Below are positions 36,187 to 47,984 of a stretch of 64,000 nucleotides of DNA, in pieces. This stretch comes from Bryoerythrophyllum caledonicum (taxonomy: Eukaryota; Streptophyta; Bryopsida; Pottiales; Pottiaceae), in contig OZ020526.1 in NCBI GenBank assembly GCA_963971425.1, positions 17,699,173-17,763,172 on the forward strand. The letters run 5' to 3'. The position numbers were made by a program, and so were the translations under genes. The first letter of the stretch is position 1. Each line of letters opens with the position of its first letter. Below the pieces are notes generated by a model. That model did not search any database and was not told the origin of the DNA. It worked only from the letters and a program-made list of their open reading frames with translations.

Positions 36187-37016
36187 ATGCTTCTCACTGA
36201 GTCTTGTAGGGAAAGGTATCCAATTCTTGTGTAGCTGGTTGTTCCTGTGTAGGTCGGATCTAGGAAGAGATAAAAGTTGCTCACTCTGTCTGGTAGGATG
36301 GGTTTGCTGCCTCGCTATTCCTGTTGTTTCAATATGTACTCATTCGTCGAGCATAATCTATCCGCTACTTTGTGTACGGGACTGATTAATCGTATCAAAG
36401 CACCGCGTGTTCTTCTGATGCCACCATCTGTTATTGTTGATATTTGTTTCGTTGGCCATGCTCCTCACTGCAAATGGAGACAGTGTTACTGTGTGGTGCA
36501 TTTGAAACCTTAATAGTTCTACGAAGGTTTCATAGATGGATTAAGTCGACCAATCTTAGATATCCTCACAATTCAGAGTTGACGCGCTTGTCGGTGTGAG
36601 AACAATAACAGATGGTGACACGGAAGAATTCCTTCAAACATGTAAATTCTCCTCTTGAGAGAATTAATTTTGGATTATCAGAGGCATCTGTGTCATCGTA
36701 ATGAAGTACAGGCAGCTCCCATTACATCAGCCCCGCTGCTAGTTCTGACTTGCTTTATTCTCAATGGATGTCATGTTGGGTGACAATTTAGTTTTACGGA
36801 TGTTGTTGTAATACCAAGTGGTTGTTGTAGAGAGCAAATATTTGTTCTGGACCGATGCTGCTTGTTATGATGAATTTGTTGTTGTATCATATGCTTTTGT
36901 AAATAGAGCCCATTGTATGTGTTGAACGTTTTTATTGGTGATTAGATTATCAACAAGTAAATAAATCATAAGGATTACGTTTCTAGTTAAGCATTCAAAG
37001 CAGTGCTTCTTGATGG

Positions 37017-37090
37017 GTTAACCCCTAAAGGGCCGTGCCTTATGGGTCACCAAAGCCACCCAAAAAATGCCACTTTGAGATGAGATATTA
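37017..37090. repeat. Dispersed motif GGTTAACCCCTAAAGGGC, copy 2 of 3
   Basis: About 70 bases resemble 39492-39560 and, more weakly, 30184-30250. All share TTAACCYCTAAAG, then TATGNNTCACCAAA, then a CAC/CCCAAAA tract and often TTTGAGATGAGATA. This suggests one repeat family. Confidence 0.55.
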
Positions 37091-39491
37091 TTGAATTAAT
37101 TCAATCAATTGTTTACCATTTTTAGCAATAGGATCTTCAAGTTAACCACATTTTAACCTTGATAATATCACGCTTGTTAATAGAACACCTTGATATTGTC
37201 ACCCAAAACCTTGAAACCAATTTTTTATAGTTCAAAACTCCCTAGTTAATATCCTTATGACCCTTAATCGTATCACCATTTTTTTTCAAAATGTGTAGTG
37301 TAAGTGTGACAATACCAAGCTACAAAGATGTACAAGTGTCGGGTGGATGACACAGATACAGGCTTCTGTCCCGTCACCCTTGCTCTTTGTGGACTCAACC
37401 CTCACTCTTGTCAAAAAATTCCAAATCTAGTCCAAATCTTGTATATTTTTCTTTTGCAGAATTTGTCAATCCTTGTAGACCTTGGCATGGCTTGACTCCA
37501 AACCCTGCAAGCCGTCTCCTTGCCGTCAAATCCTTCCTCCCACCCCCCTTCCTCCATGTCCTAAACCTTGTCTATGGTAGTAGAACCAAAGACCAAACTC
37601 TTCCTTCCCACAACCCACATCCTTCGCCGAATCGCACAATACATCGCTAAATCTGCCCCTTGCTCCCTATTTGTTGTTCCCTGTTAGCGGAATTGTTCTC
37701 GCTTAGCCATTGTTCCCTGAATCGCTCTCCCTTGTCTCTTGTTGTCCCCTCAGGGCGCCACCTTTGCCCTTATTTCTGTTATTGATACTCATCTCATTTG
37801 GTCATGGATGGTCATTCAAACTGCTACAACACGTACAAGATGGGGTTTCTTCAGAAGACTTTAGCTAAAATTTGTCAAGTTCATTTCCTATATACATAGG
37901 ATATGTGTACTGTGATTTATAATTCCAATAAATTATCATCAGTTTTAGTCATTGTTCCTCATCTATTTTGTTCATTCATAGTCATATGATAGTCATTCAA
38001 ATTGCTACAACAAGTACTATATATGATGGGATCTTTCTGAGAGACTTTTGCCAAAATTTGTCCAGTTCCTTTTGCATATGCAATTTGATGGTCATATGAT
38101 GCACATTGCCAAATATCTTGTCTATCAAGATGTTTAAGTGCGGGATGGAGGGGGTTCGATGTGAAACTTTGTAATGTTGTTATTTTGTTTTTAAAAAAAT
38201 ACCTTTTTTCATTTTTTCTACCTTATCTTTTATAGTATCACATTCTGCATATATTTGCCAAATGTGATATCTTCAAATATGTCACACCTTGTTGATATCA
38301 CACTTTTTGGTGAAACAGAGGATATGATATTATCAAGGTTAGACTGTACCACAAGAAAACACCCAAAATATTTCGTAAACTTTGACTATGCGGATTGTAA
38401 AATACATGCATTTGAAGAGTGCAAAATTGTTTTTTTCCATTGTGTAGCGTTGTCTCGGGAATTCCGCAGTGTTAACGTCTTAACAATTGTTTTCAAGGAA
38501 AGAGTTTTTAAATAATCAATGTAATCAATGGCAATTGAACCAGCATCTCCTTTGACAAAGTCTAAACTAGGGCCTGCCTCACGGTAATTATAGCTCATCT
38601 GCAGTGAGAGGTTTGTGTAGATAGAAACTTTACAATCAAAACCACCCAAGAGTGCATGACGTCAGGTTATACCCTGCAATCGGGTTCTTAGCAAAATTAA
38701 ATGTTCTTAACGGCCAGGTCCTGTTTCTCCAAAACCAAGAAATGTGCTGATTTTTTTCTTTGAGCTAATTTTGATATAGATAGAAATCCTAATTTTAGTA
38801 TCCAACCTTACAAAATTGAACTCAAACCATGATTTAAACTTTGGGGAAAATTTGCACAACATATAACGGTTGATGGATTAGATTATAGTGTTTAAAGATT
38901 ACTATAAATTGGTAATGAAAATTGTGGACTTTGGAGGGTATTCTACTTTATCCACCAATTGATTCTTGCAAGAATTTTTGTACTTGAAGAAAAGAGAGGT
39001 TCACATGTGCACTAGGTTGATAGCTTCGCACTCACATATCATATGTGAAGAAAACATTTATACATGATTATTGATGACTTTTTTACTTTTGTCTAATTGA
39101 TTGTATACAAAAATGTACCAAACTTATACGAATTAAAACACAAGTTTTGTATGTGATGAGAGAGATCGACAATTACAAAATAATGAAGAATCTCTTAAAG
39201 ACAAATTTCAACCAAAATTTAATACCAAAATGCTTTTTGCATGTGTATGAGTTACAACATAGTATGCGACATGGTATTCATTGTATTTTGGTGTATACGA
39301 TGTATTTTGTGATGTATCCCGGGCTTTTCCATGAGTTCTATGACTCCAAATCATGATTTGATATTTGTAGAGTGTTTATGTAATGTGTGCGCAAATAGAA
39401 ACTTCACATATCACAACCTAATTCCTCATGGATTTCATGCAAACTTAGTTTTAACACCTAAATTGTCCCTTTTTGGATCTCTTGAGCATTA

Positions 39492-39560
39492 AAGGGTTAA
39501 CCTCTAAAGGGCGGAGACTATGTTTCACCAAAACAATCCCAATTTTGCCTCTATGCCTCA
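39492..39560. repeat. Dispersed motif GGGTTAACCTCTAAAGGGC, copy 3 of 3
   Basis: It is in the same orientation as 37017-37090, about 2.5 kb apart. The sequences before the motif do not match, so it is not a simple pair of long terminal repeats. Confidence 0.55.
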
Positions 39561-40730
39561 TTTGACTGAATCTTGACTTTGCAAAGTCCAGAAATAAAGG
39601 TCTCAGTTATTTTCATTTATTAAAACATACATGATACATCTGGAGAAATTATTTCAAATGGTTGAACAAATTTGGAGGACATCAACCGGAAATCTCTTGA
39701 TGATGTGAGATATTAATGACAATTCATTTCATCATTGAATGCAGTGTCAAAATTCTAGTTCACTTTAGCGTACTTGACAATAATATACAAAAACATAGTG
39801 AGTATCAATTTTTGAAAAGAAATGAAATGGACGATACAATGACAACATGAAGTAATTTTGTGTATGATAGCTATCATATGATAGAATTTTAGAGTACATA
39901 TTGGAGAAAAAGGCCAAAGAAAAACAAACAACAATGGCAACTATAAATTTGTTCTGTACAATGTGCAGAGGTACGTGAACAAGGCAATACCCAGATTATT
40001 CCACAATTCAACTTTGATAACCAATTTGCATCGTGTTGAGGTTGCTCCAGACAATCATCAGCCAACTCCAACACCAAAATCTTCACTCCAAATTTTGTCC
40101 AAGCGGATACAATTGATTGTGGACTCTTCACTGATAAGTGTGATAATATATTTTGCAAGTTGTTTCAATACCTCTACTAGTCATGTTACCATTCTTCCCA
40201 TTGTTACGTGGAAGAATATTGTAGGTTATTGTAGCTTGTGTGTGTTATCTGAGTCTTTGAGGTTCATTTCCTTGATATGTTCCATTGCTTCATGATGAAC
40301 AGAGGAAACAACGTTTTTCCAATGGTCTCATACATTTTATGTAGTTTCATGGATTTGTACATACCTTTGTACATAAAGATCACATTTATTGCATTAACAA
40401 AATAGATATGAATTTTGTACAATACTTTCAAAAATTAACTGTATCACTTGTGTACAACATTCATTAACACTTACTCTATGTGGATTATATACAAAGGTTG
40501 GGTTGAGAAATAAATACACACAACAGACTAAAATTTGCTTGTTATGGTACATCACACATATATAAGAACATTCATAAAATATGATACACATTCTAAAAAT
40601 AAATATACATAAACCTAATTAAATACTACCATATACTAAGTATGGAGTGTATATCACAGATGAGGAAATGATATTCACTTTTTACAGTGAATCCCACTTT
40701 TTTCAGTCGAATAACTTTCCTCATCCTGTG

Positions 40731-42690
40731 CCCCTGTAGTAAATTCGTACCTAAAACGACATAGATTCAGGGCTAACTGAATGGATTCCCAACATCCATT
40801 CACATATGCCACAATGTCTACTCTGACATAACAATTGCATCCAATCCAGAGGACGACTCCACATCCGCAACCAACAGCAGCGCGTACGAGTCATGTGCGC
40901 AAAGAAACCAATTACACAATCGAGTCATGAGCAGAGTCTCTCCCACGACATTCGTCCAGGTATTGACGGGCTAGACGTGGCGCAAGCGAATGCGAATGCG
41001 GTGCAATATTAACGAGGAGCAGTCCGAGCGTGGCCATGGTGGCACGGGCGTGGCGAGAAAGGAATAGCGCAGTAGCAGCGCAGGCAACATGGTGGCGAGG
41101 CTGATCCGAGTGGGAGCTCCAACTTCCAAGAGATTCAGCACGGCGAAGATTGTGGAGCTATTGGCGCCACACCGACGGAAGAGGAACGGGCAACTTCCGG
41201 CGACTGGTAGTGGACTGGACCGGACTAGCCGACTTGTTGGAAGGAATCTGAGCAAATCTGAGTATAAATCCGGGGTATTCTAACCAATTAGAATATTCTA
41301 GGGTGTAGAATACTCCTTGCAACGTAGGACTTCCAAATTGCATTGTAACTTTGTTCGGGTGTGGCATTTCATCATTTACCGTCGCTGCTCCGCTCACGAT
41401 GTCAAAAAGTAGTCGGGGAAAGAAGCTCGAGAATGAGTCCGTGGATTGTGGAATCGTCACTTGGTGATCATTAGGTGTTGTTATTTTTCACCCACGTGTC
41501 CAGAGCAATGAATCTGTGTTCTTCGCTTCGGTCAGAGATGTCGGGAGGTAGGAATTTTTCTCTTTAAATGTGAAGTATGTGGAAACTTGGTAAGATCGAG
41601 GCACAAGCGAGGGCCCATGTCCGAGAGAGAGATCTAAACTTGGAAATTGGAGTTTAAGCGACAATTTTGTTGCCAGCTGGAGATAAAAATTAGAAAGCGT
41701 GTGTGTTTCATTGAGCAGTGCAGGTGAAGCAGTTGAAGTAGAGAGCTTCGATCATCTTCGCAAAGTTGTCCAGAGAGTCATTCCTTTGCTTCTTTGCCTC
41801 TTTCCTCGGTACAGCGGTGTGGTGTCGGAAGCCTTTGATTGAAGGTGTGGAGTCCGATTGGGGCATTGACTTATTTTTCAAATTTTGATCGTCCTAGGTT
41901 TCACATTTATATTATGTTTCCCAATTTTTAGAGAGCTGTCTTAGTTTCTTGGAGTAGTAGTATCATCAGGTAGAGGCTCTCTGCCGAAGATTCGCAATGC
42001 ATCTATTACCCCCTGCATTGGCCAGAGGGCCAGTTTTGATTCTTTTTTGCCAAGGATCGGAGCCGATGTCGGAGAGGATTTGAGGATACTCAGAATTATA
42101 GGTTGCAACAAATAGGTTTGGGCCCCAAAGCCGTACGTGCGTGCGCTGCCGTGGCCGTCGATGGTCAAGATGGAGGGCTGCGGTGCACCGCTCTTCGTCC
42201 TTGTTAACGTGGGTTCCGTCCCATCACCCATTCCCATTCCATCACCCATTCCCATCACCCATTCCCATTCCCATCACCCTCGCCATCAGGCCGCTGCGGT
42301 CGCGCTTTCTCGCCACGACCGTGCCGCCATGGCCACGCTCGGCCTGCTCTCCGTCAATGTCGCACCGCATTCGCTTGCGCCGCGTCCGGCCCGTGAATGT
42401 CTGGACGAATGTAGCCGGAGAGACCGTTGCAGAGTGAGTATATGAGTATATATGCGCCAAGAATGACTATAAATGGCTCTCGGTTGTGTAATTGGTTCCA
42501 TTGCGTACACGACTTGTCGTAGACATGACTCGTATGCGCTCCTGTCGGTTGCGGATGTGGAGTCGTCCTCTGGGGTGGATGCATTTGTTATGTCATAGTA
42601 GACATTGTGGCGTAGGTGAATCCGTGCCGGGAATCAATTCAATTAGCGCTGAATCTACGCCGTTGTAGGTACGAATTTACAGGGGCTGTG
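40731..42690. repeat. Large inverted repeat, arms about 350-400 bp
   Basis: The left arm (40731-41079) is repeated inversely at about 42292-42690. Matching stretches include GCGGATGTGGAGTCGTCCTC, CATTGTGGCNTANGTGAAT, TGAATCTANGNCGTTNTAGG and GCCATGGCCACGCTCGG. The right arm has an extra 40 bases or so near 42440. Between the arms lie 1.2 kb without a recognised gene. Both arms can encode a short peptide beginning MATLGLL, which suggests an ancestral short exon or chance. No target duplication was found. Confidence 0.75.
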
Positions 42691-43352
42691 TGCTCGATAT
42701 TTGCGGTTCGTGGAATTAGATTGGTGGTTTGGGTATGCAGCAGAGGCTCCATGTAACTCATCTCACGCTCTCCCTCTCACGCCACCGGGGTCACTTGGTC
42801 TCAATCTTATGTGCCCATACTCCGGAACGTGACGTTTCTATTTCTATCCACACCAGACGGACGGACGCACGAGATGTGCCTACAGCGACCCTGAATTATG
42901 CCCTGAGAACCTGAAACCCTAACCCCATGGTGTCCATGATCGGTTCTCTGTGTGTTTAGGCTGTGGACTCAAGTTTCTCTCGTGGACAATAGTGTAATTG
43001 GTCAATTGGTCTTTGTGGATGCAGGCAGTGATGGGATTGCCCACTCGATTCGATTGCAGACAACAGTTGCAGTGTGAGCAACGGTGTAGGAGCTTTTCGT
43101 GCGTGTGTGCAGCTGGTGCACAGGTCAGTGAGTTATAGCTTTTGGCCATACACCTGTTGGAGATAAGCGGTTGGATGACTCGTGACTTGTGTTGAACTGG
43201 TGTGGTCATGCTGGCAACATGTGTGTCCAAATATGAGGTCTCCTTTACAGCAGTGTTTGATAAACAGGTTGCAACATTTTCCGCAATGTAAGAGGACATG
43301 AACCTGGATGACCGAGCCCTAACCCTTGAACCGCAGTAATGCTGGGAAGAGT

Positions 43353-44266
43353 ATGTTCGAACTGCTCCTAAGTTACTTTTTGGCACGCTATTTGGATTTG
43401 TGTGACCAGGATGTCTGTGCGATCACACACCTCAAGTCTCCATGGCCTGTCTATTCTTCTTTTTCCGTGCTCTCGCCCTCTTATGGGAGGAGAAGCAGTG
43501 GACAAATCAGGTGTTCATCATATTCATCAGTTTGGAAGAGACCAGCCCCGAGTGCCAATGCTTCAGGTATGTATGAGATGCCCGTCTTCACGGAAGGAGG
43601 TTGACGCAGTTTGGAGAGAACGTGACTGACATGGAGGAAATATGTTGCAGTCGATTCGGGCGGCACACATACAATCGAACAAATGTGGGAGGAGTATTTT
43701 GCAGATCCTTGCGATTGGTGGGACAACAGAGCTGACAAGGTATCATCGGGACTACTTGTTGGTTGATGATAGAAAGTGGATGTATGACTTTGATCAGTAG
43801 GTGAGGAGGATATTTCTTGCTTGCACAAGGTTATGTGCACCCAGTGAAACAAGATGCATAGAAATTGGCCTTGGGGTATTCTGGAGTGGAGCCTGATCAA
43901 TTCATTGTAGTTTTTTAGAGACACATGTCCCTCAATCGTTGATTGTTGGGGGTCAGATTAGGTCTCAATGAGGTTTCCAGATCTGATCGTGGGTTGTGGT
44001 GCCCACAGAAGAATCCCCGGTCACCTGATTTCAAACATAAGGTGACAAGGAAAGCACTTTGGATAGATGGTTGGTCAACTCCAGCATGGGTGAAGGCAAG
44101 GCTCACACGGGTGACTCAAGGCAGATTGCAATGTGATGCTGGTTATGACACCAGAGGTTCCCAAGACACTGCACAAGGTAAAAGGTATTGGCATGGGCAC
44201 GTAACTCCTGGAATTGAGCCGTCTCGCTTCCTCGATGCAGAGAATAGGTGCAGTCAAAATTTGTGA
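43353..44266 (+). CDS. OSB-like protein with a PDF motif (organellar single-stranded-DNA-binding family)
   Basis: Exons 43353-43566, 43651-43739 and 44009-44266 give 186 residues. Exons 2 and 3 join to form WEEYFADPCDWWDNRADK followed by KNPRSPDFKHKVTRKALWID, and then STPAWVKARL. This is the PDF motif of plant OSB proteins, which bind single-stranded DNA in mitochondria or plastids and restrain recombination. The N-terminal part has no clear OB fold, so either exons are missing upstream or the protein is a shortened paralogue. The start at 43353 is the first in-frame ATG of a leucine-rich stretch. A 63-base in-frame segment (44178-44240) has GT-AG ends and may be a further intron. Confidence 0.65.
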
Positions 44267-44555
44267 TTTGAGTGGGTTCGAGAATTTGGTTTGTGCAACA
44301 CGATCCTCTGCTTTCTCTGCACTGTTTGATGATCTTAAAGTGGGATGGTTTTATTGAATTGCTCTGTACTGAAATATATGAGCTTAGGGTATTAATGGTC
44401 TTGCACCCTTAAGTACTAGTGTTTTCCTCTTAACGTTGTTCTAATGAAGAATCTATGGATGAGACAGGCCACCCACGGGCAACAATGTAGAGGGAAAAAC
44501 TCTGGCCACTAGAGCAAGAGAGCGGAGGCAAATTGTACAAGGTGGCGGTGGCAGC

Positions 44556-47357
44556 ATGGATGTGCAAAGTGCTAGTACCACGAGTGAAGCAATTGCAATT
44601 CTGAAGAATCGTCTACAACAAGGCATCACTATAGACTGGTACACATATGTCGATGTTCTGAAGCGGTGCTCGAAGCAGAAAGACCTTTTGGCGGCCAAGC
44701 AGGTACATGACTGCATCATCAAGAGTGGAATGGACCAAAATACGTATGTGAGGAACAGTCTATTGAGTCTGTATATCAGATGTGGGAGATTGCAGTATGC
44801 ACGCCGAATGTTTGATGGATTTCCGAAGAAGGATGTTATTAGTTGGAACGCCATGATTGGAGGTTATGCTCAGCGCAATCTTGCTAGAGATGCAATGGAA
44901 CTATTTCATCAAATGCGTCAAGGAAATGTGGAGGCGAATGAGATTACTTATTTGAGCATCCTGAAGGCATGTGACAGACCGTCAGCTTTGAAAGAAGTTC
45001 ATGCATACATCAGACATGGGGGCCTTGACTCTGATGTGCGTGTCGGGACTGCCCTCCTTCAGACGTACGCAAAGTGTGGGTGCATCAAGGAGGCAAGGCA
45101 AACTTTTGATAATTTGACCAATCGTAATGTCTTTTCCTGGAATGCGATGATTGGCGCATATGTGGATAGTGGCAGTATCGATGATGCTCGACTACTTTTT
45201 GACAGGATGGATGAACGCGATGTAATCACATGGAATGTGATGATTGGAGCTTACGCAGAAAGTGGTTGTGGTGAGGAAGCATATCGTCTCTTTCTCCAAA
45301 TGAAACGGGAAGGCTTCAAACCAAATGCAATTACTTACATAAGCATACTGAATGCACGTGCAAGCGCAGGGGCTTTGGAGTGGGTGAAGGAGGTTCATGT
45401 CCATGTCCGGGAAGCTGGATTGGAGTCGGATTTGCGCGTGTGCAGTGCGCTTGTTCACATGTATGCAAAGAGTGGCAGTATCGATGATGCCCGTTTATAT
45501 TTTGACAGGATGGAGGAACGCAATGTGGTCACATGGAATGTGATGATTGGAGCTTACGCAGAAAGTGGTTGTGGTGAGGAAGCATATCGACTGTTTCTCC
45601 AAATGAATCGGGAAGGCTTCAAACCAAGTGCAATTACTTACATAAGCATACTGAATGCACGTGCAAGCGCAGGGGCTTTGGAGTGGGTGAAGGAGGTTCA
45701 TGTCCATGTCCGGGAATCTCGATTGGAGTCCGATTTGCGCATATGCAGTGTTCTTGTTCACATGTATGCAAAGAGTGGCAGTATCGATGATGCCCGAGTA
45801 GTTTTTGACAGGATGAAGGAACGCGATGTGATCACATGGAATGTGATGATTGGAGCTTACGCAGAAAGTGGTTGTGGTGAGGAAGCACATCGACTGTTTC
45901 TTCAAATGAAACGTGAAGGCTTCAAACCAGATGCAATTACTTACGTAAGCATACTCAATTCACGTGCAAGCGCAGGGGCTTTGGAGTGGGTGAAGGAGGT
46001 TCATGTCCATTCCCTGGAAGCAGGGTTGGAGTCAGATTTGCGCGTGGGTAGTGCACTTGTTCATATGTATGCAAAGAGTGGCAGTATCGATGATGCCCGA
46101 GTAGTTTTTGACAGGATGAAGGAACGCGATGTGATCACATGGAATGTGATGATTGGAGCTTACGCAGAAAGTGGTTGTGGTGAGGAAGCATATCGACTGT
46201 TTCTCCAAATGAATCGGGAAGGCTTCAAACCAAGTGCAATTACTTACGTAAGCATACTGAATGCACGTGCAAGCGCAGGGGCTTTGGAGTGGGTGAAGGA
46301 GGTTCATGTCCATGTCCGGGAAGCTGGATTGGAGTCGGATTTGCGCGTGTGCGGTGCGCTTGTTCACATGTATTCAAAAAGTGGCAGTATCGATGATGCC
46401 CGAGTAGTTTTTGACAGGATGGAGGAACGCGATGTGATCACATGGAATGTGATGATTGGTGGACTGGCACAACATGGATGTGGACTTGAAGCCCTGGAGT
46501 TGTTTAGGAAAATGAATGCAGTCGGCTGCAAACCGGGTGCATGCTCATTGGTGGCAGTGTTGTCGGCCTGTAGTCATGCTGGCCTCGTGGAGGACGGTCG
46601 TCGGCTCTTTCTGGCTATGACGCAAGATTTTGGCATCAAGCCTGATATTTTGCTTTGTAACTGCATGGTGGATCTTCTTGGGCGAGCAGGACAGTTGGAG
46701 GAAGCAATGTTATTCATTCGTAACATGCCAGTTGAACCAGACGGTGCAACTTGGGGAGCCTTGCTTGGTGCTTGTAGAACTTATGGTAATGTGGAATTGG
46801 CCGAAGTTGCTGCTGAAGAGAGTCTGAAATTGGAACGGAATTGTGCCGCGACATATGTGCTGCTGTCCAACATTTATGCTGCAGCTGGCAAGTGGGACCA
46901 GGTGTCGTTGGTGCGCACTATGATGCAGGAGAGAGGTGTACGCAAGGAGCCAGGGCGTAGCTGGATTGAAGTTGATAACAAGATCCATCGCTTTGTTGTA
47001 GGAGACACATCTCACCCAGAAACGAAGGAGATATATGCTGAGCTGAACAGATTGACCGAAAGAATCAAGGCTGAGGGTTACATTCCTGATACCCGGCTAG
47101 TGTTGCAGAATGTTGATGAGGAGGACAAAGAACTGGCTCTTTGCTCTCATAGCGAGAAGTTGGCAATTGCGTATGGATTGATGCGAACACCTCATGGAAA
47201 ACCAATTCGTGTGTACAAGAACCTCCGGGTGTGCTCAGATTGCCATACAGCAACCAAGTTTATCTCGAAGGTAACAGGGCGGGAGATTGTGGCTAGGGAT
47301 GCTAATCGGTTTCACCACTTCAATGATGGCGTGTGCTCTTGTGGTGATTACTGGTGA
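44556..47357 (+). CDS. PLS-class pentatricopeptide repeat protein with E and DYW domains
   Basis: A single exon encodes 933 residues. Tandem PPR motifs (P, L and S types) run from about residue 30 to 700, followed by E-type motifs and a complete DYW domain from about residue 800. The deaminase signature is present: HSEK near residue 865, CSDCH near 893, and the C-terminal CSCGDYW. Such proteins bind organelle transcripts base by base and direct C-to-U editing. The lack of introns and the full DYW tail fit moss PLS-DYW genes. The middle consists of four nearly identical PLS triplets of exactly 303 bp (45168-46379). No clear transit peptide is seen at the N-terminus (MDVQSASTTSEAIAIL), so an upstream ATG or exon could be missing. 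Confidence 0.95.
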   Translation: MDVQSASTTSEAIAILKNRLQQGITIDWYTYVDVLKRCSKQKDLLAAKQVHDCIIKSGMDQNTYVRNSLLSLYIRCGRLQYARRMFDGFPKKDVISWNAMIGGYAQRNLARDAMELFHQMRQGNVEANEITYLSILKACDRPSALKEVHAYIRHGGLDSDVRVGTALLQTYAKCGCIKEARQTFDNLTNRNVFSWNAMIGAYVDSGSIDDARLLFDRMDERDVITWNVMIGAYAESGCGEEAYRLFLQMKREGFKPNAITYISILNARASAGALEWVKEVHVHVREAGLESDLRVCSALVHMYAKSGSIDDARLYFDRMEERNVVTWNVMIGAYAESGCGEEAYRLFLQMNREGFKPSAITYISILNARASAGALEWVKEVHVHVRESRLESDLRICSVLVHMYAKSGSIDDARVVFDRMKERDVITWNVMIGAYAESGCGEEAHRLFLQMKREGFKPDAITYVSILNSRASAGALEWVKEVHVHSLEAGLESDLRVGSALVHMYAKSGSIDDARVVFDRMKERDVITWNVMIGAYAESGCGEEAYRLFLQMNREGFKPSAITYVSILNARASAGALEWVKEVHVHVREAGLESDLRVCGALVHMYSKSGSIDDARVVFDRMEERDVITWNVMIGGLAQHGCGLEALELFRKMNAVGCKPGACSLVAVLSACSHAGLVEDGRRLFLAMTQDFGIKPDILLCNCMVDLLGRAGQLEEAMLFIRNMPVEPDGATWGALLGACRTYGNVELAEVAAEESLKLERNCAATYVLLSNIYAAAGKWDQVSLVRTMMQERGVRKEPGRSWIEVDNKIHRFVVGDTSHPETKEIYAELNRLTERIKAEGYIPDTRLVLQNVDEEDKELALCSHSEKLAIAYGLMRTPHGKPIRVYKNLRVCSDCHTATKFISKVTGREIVARDANRFHHFNDGVCSCGDYW
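45168..46379 (+). repeat. Four tandem 303-bp units within the PPR gene
   Basis: The start of each unit (AGTGGCAGTATCGATGATGC) occurs at 45168, 45471, 45774, 46077 and again at 46380. Each unit encodes one PLS triplet of 101 residues (SGSIDDAR... to ...HMYAK). The few differences cluster at single codons, such as KPNA, KPSA and KPDA. Confidence 0.95.
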
Positions 47358-47984
47358 TGAGGTGGGCAGTGCGAGGTATGTAGCGTATTGTTGGGGATGC
47401 GTTGGTCACTTGGTCGAGGGCAGGGGCAGGGAATGTTAAGCTGCAGTTATTTAAAAGTTCGAAGTTAAATACTTGTATTTGAATGGAAGGAGTCAAATGT
47501 GTTCCACGTGTTGACGACTCCCTCTTTATTCTTTATTCTGTACCAAATGACTCAGCTTGCATGGTATTGGATTTGAATTAGTATTGGGCTGGTATGGCAT
47601 CTTTGGACAATGAATCTTCACGAGTGGCCCATTTTGGATACCCGTCATTTGAGGTCCGTTGCTTCTCAAATGATCCTGATTTGGTCCAATACGTATTTGA
47701 ACCCACTTTGGTTGCTATTGTAGTGTATATTGCTTTCTTGCACGACAATCAATCAGAGTTTTAAATATGCTTAATTTGATAGTATTCTCTTGTAATGGTA
47801 CATAATTACGATCCAGTATCACAAGAAGGATTTTTGGAGTCCCTTGTGACGAGTCAAAACTTTGATTTAGAGGGGAGACTTATGAAGAGGGATTTGTTAA
47901 GTGAACCTTGTGTATTGTATTGAAGCAGATTATGGTTTGTTTTTCCAATGCATTTGTCGCGCTTGTGCAACATCGAGCGCATTT

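Larger units (their letters stand above)
36187..40730. other. Spacer downstream of GapA
   Basis: The first 750 bases should be the GapA 3' end; AATAAA occurs near 36959. The rest is AT-rich. It contains two copies of a dispersed motif (37017-37090, 39492-39560). No further gene is recognised. Confidence 0.4.

Noticed and set aside
37017..39560. Pair of long terminal repeats flanking 2.4 kb
   Set aside because: The direct copies match over about 50-70 bases only, and no coding region or duplication supports an LTR element.
42137..42445. 102-residue frames around 42.1-42.4 kb
   Set aside because: They cover a CCCATTCCCAT-type simple repeat and one arm of the inverted repeat; only the MATLGLL start recurs in the other arm.
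45192..46367. Antisense open frames within the PPR gene
   Set aside because: They repeat with the 303-bp period and are shadows of the PLS triplets.
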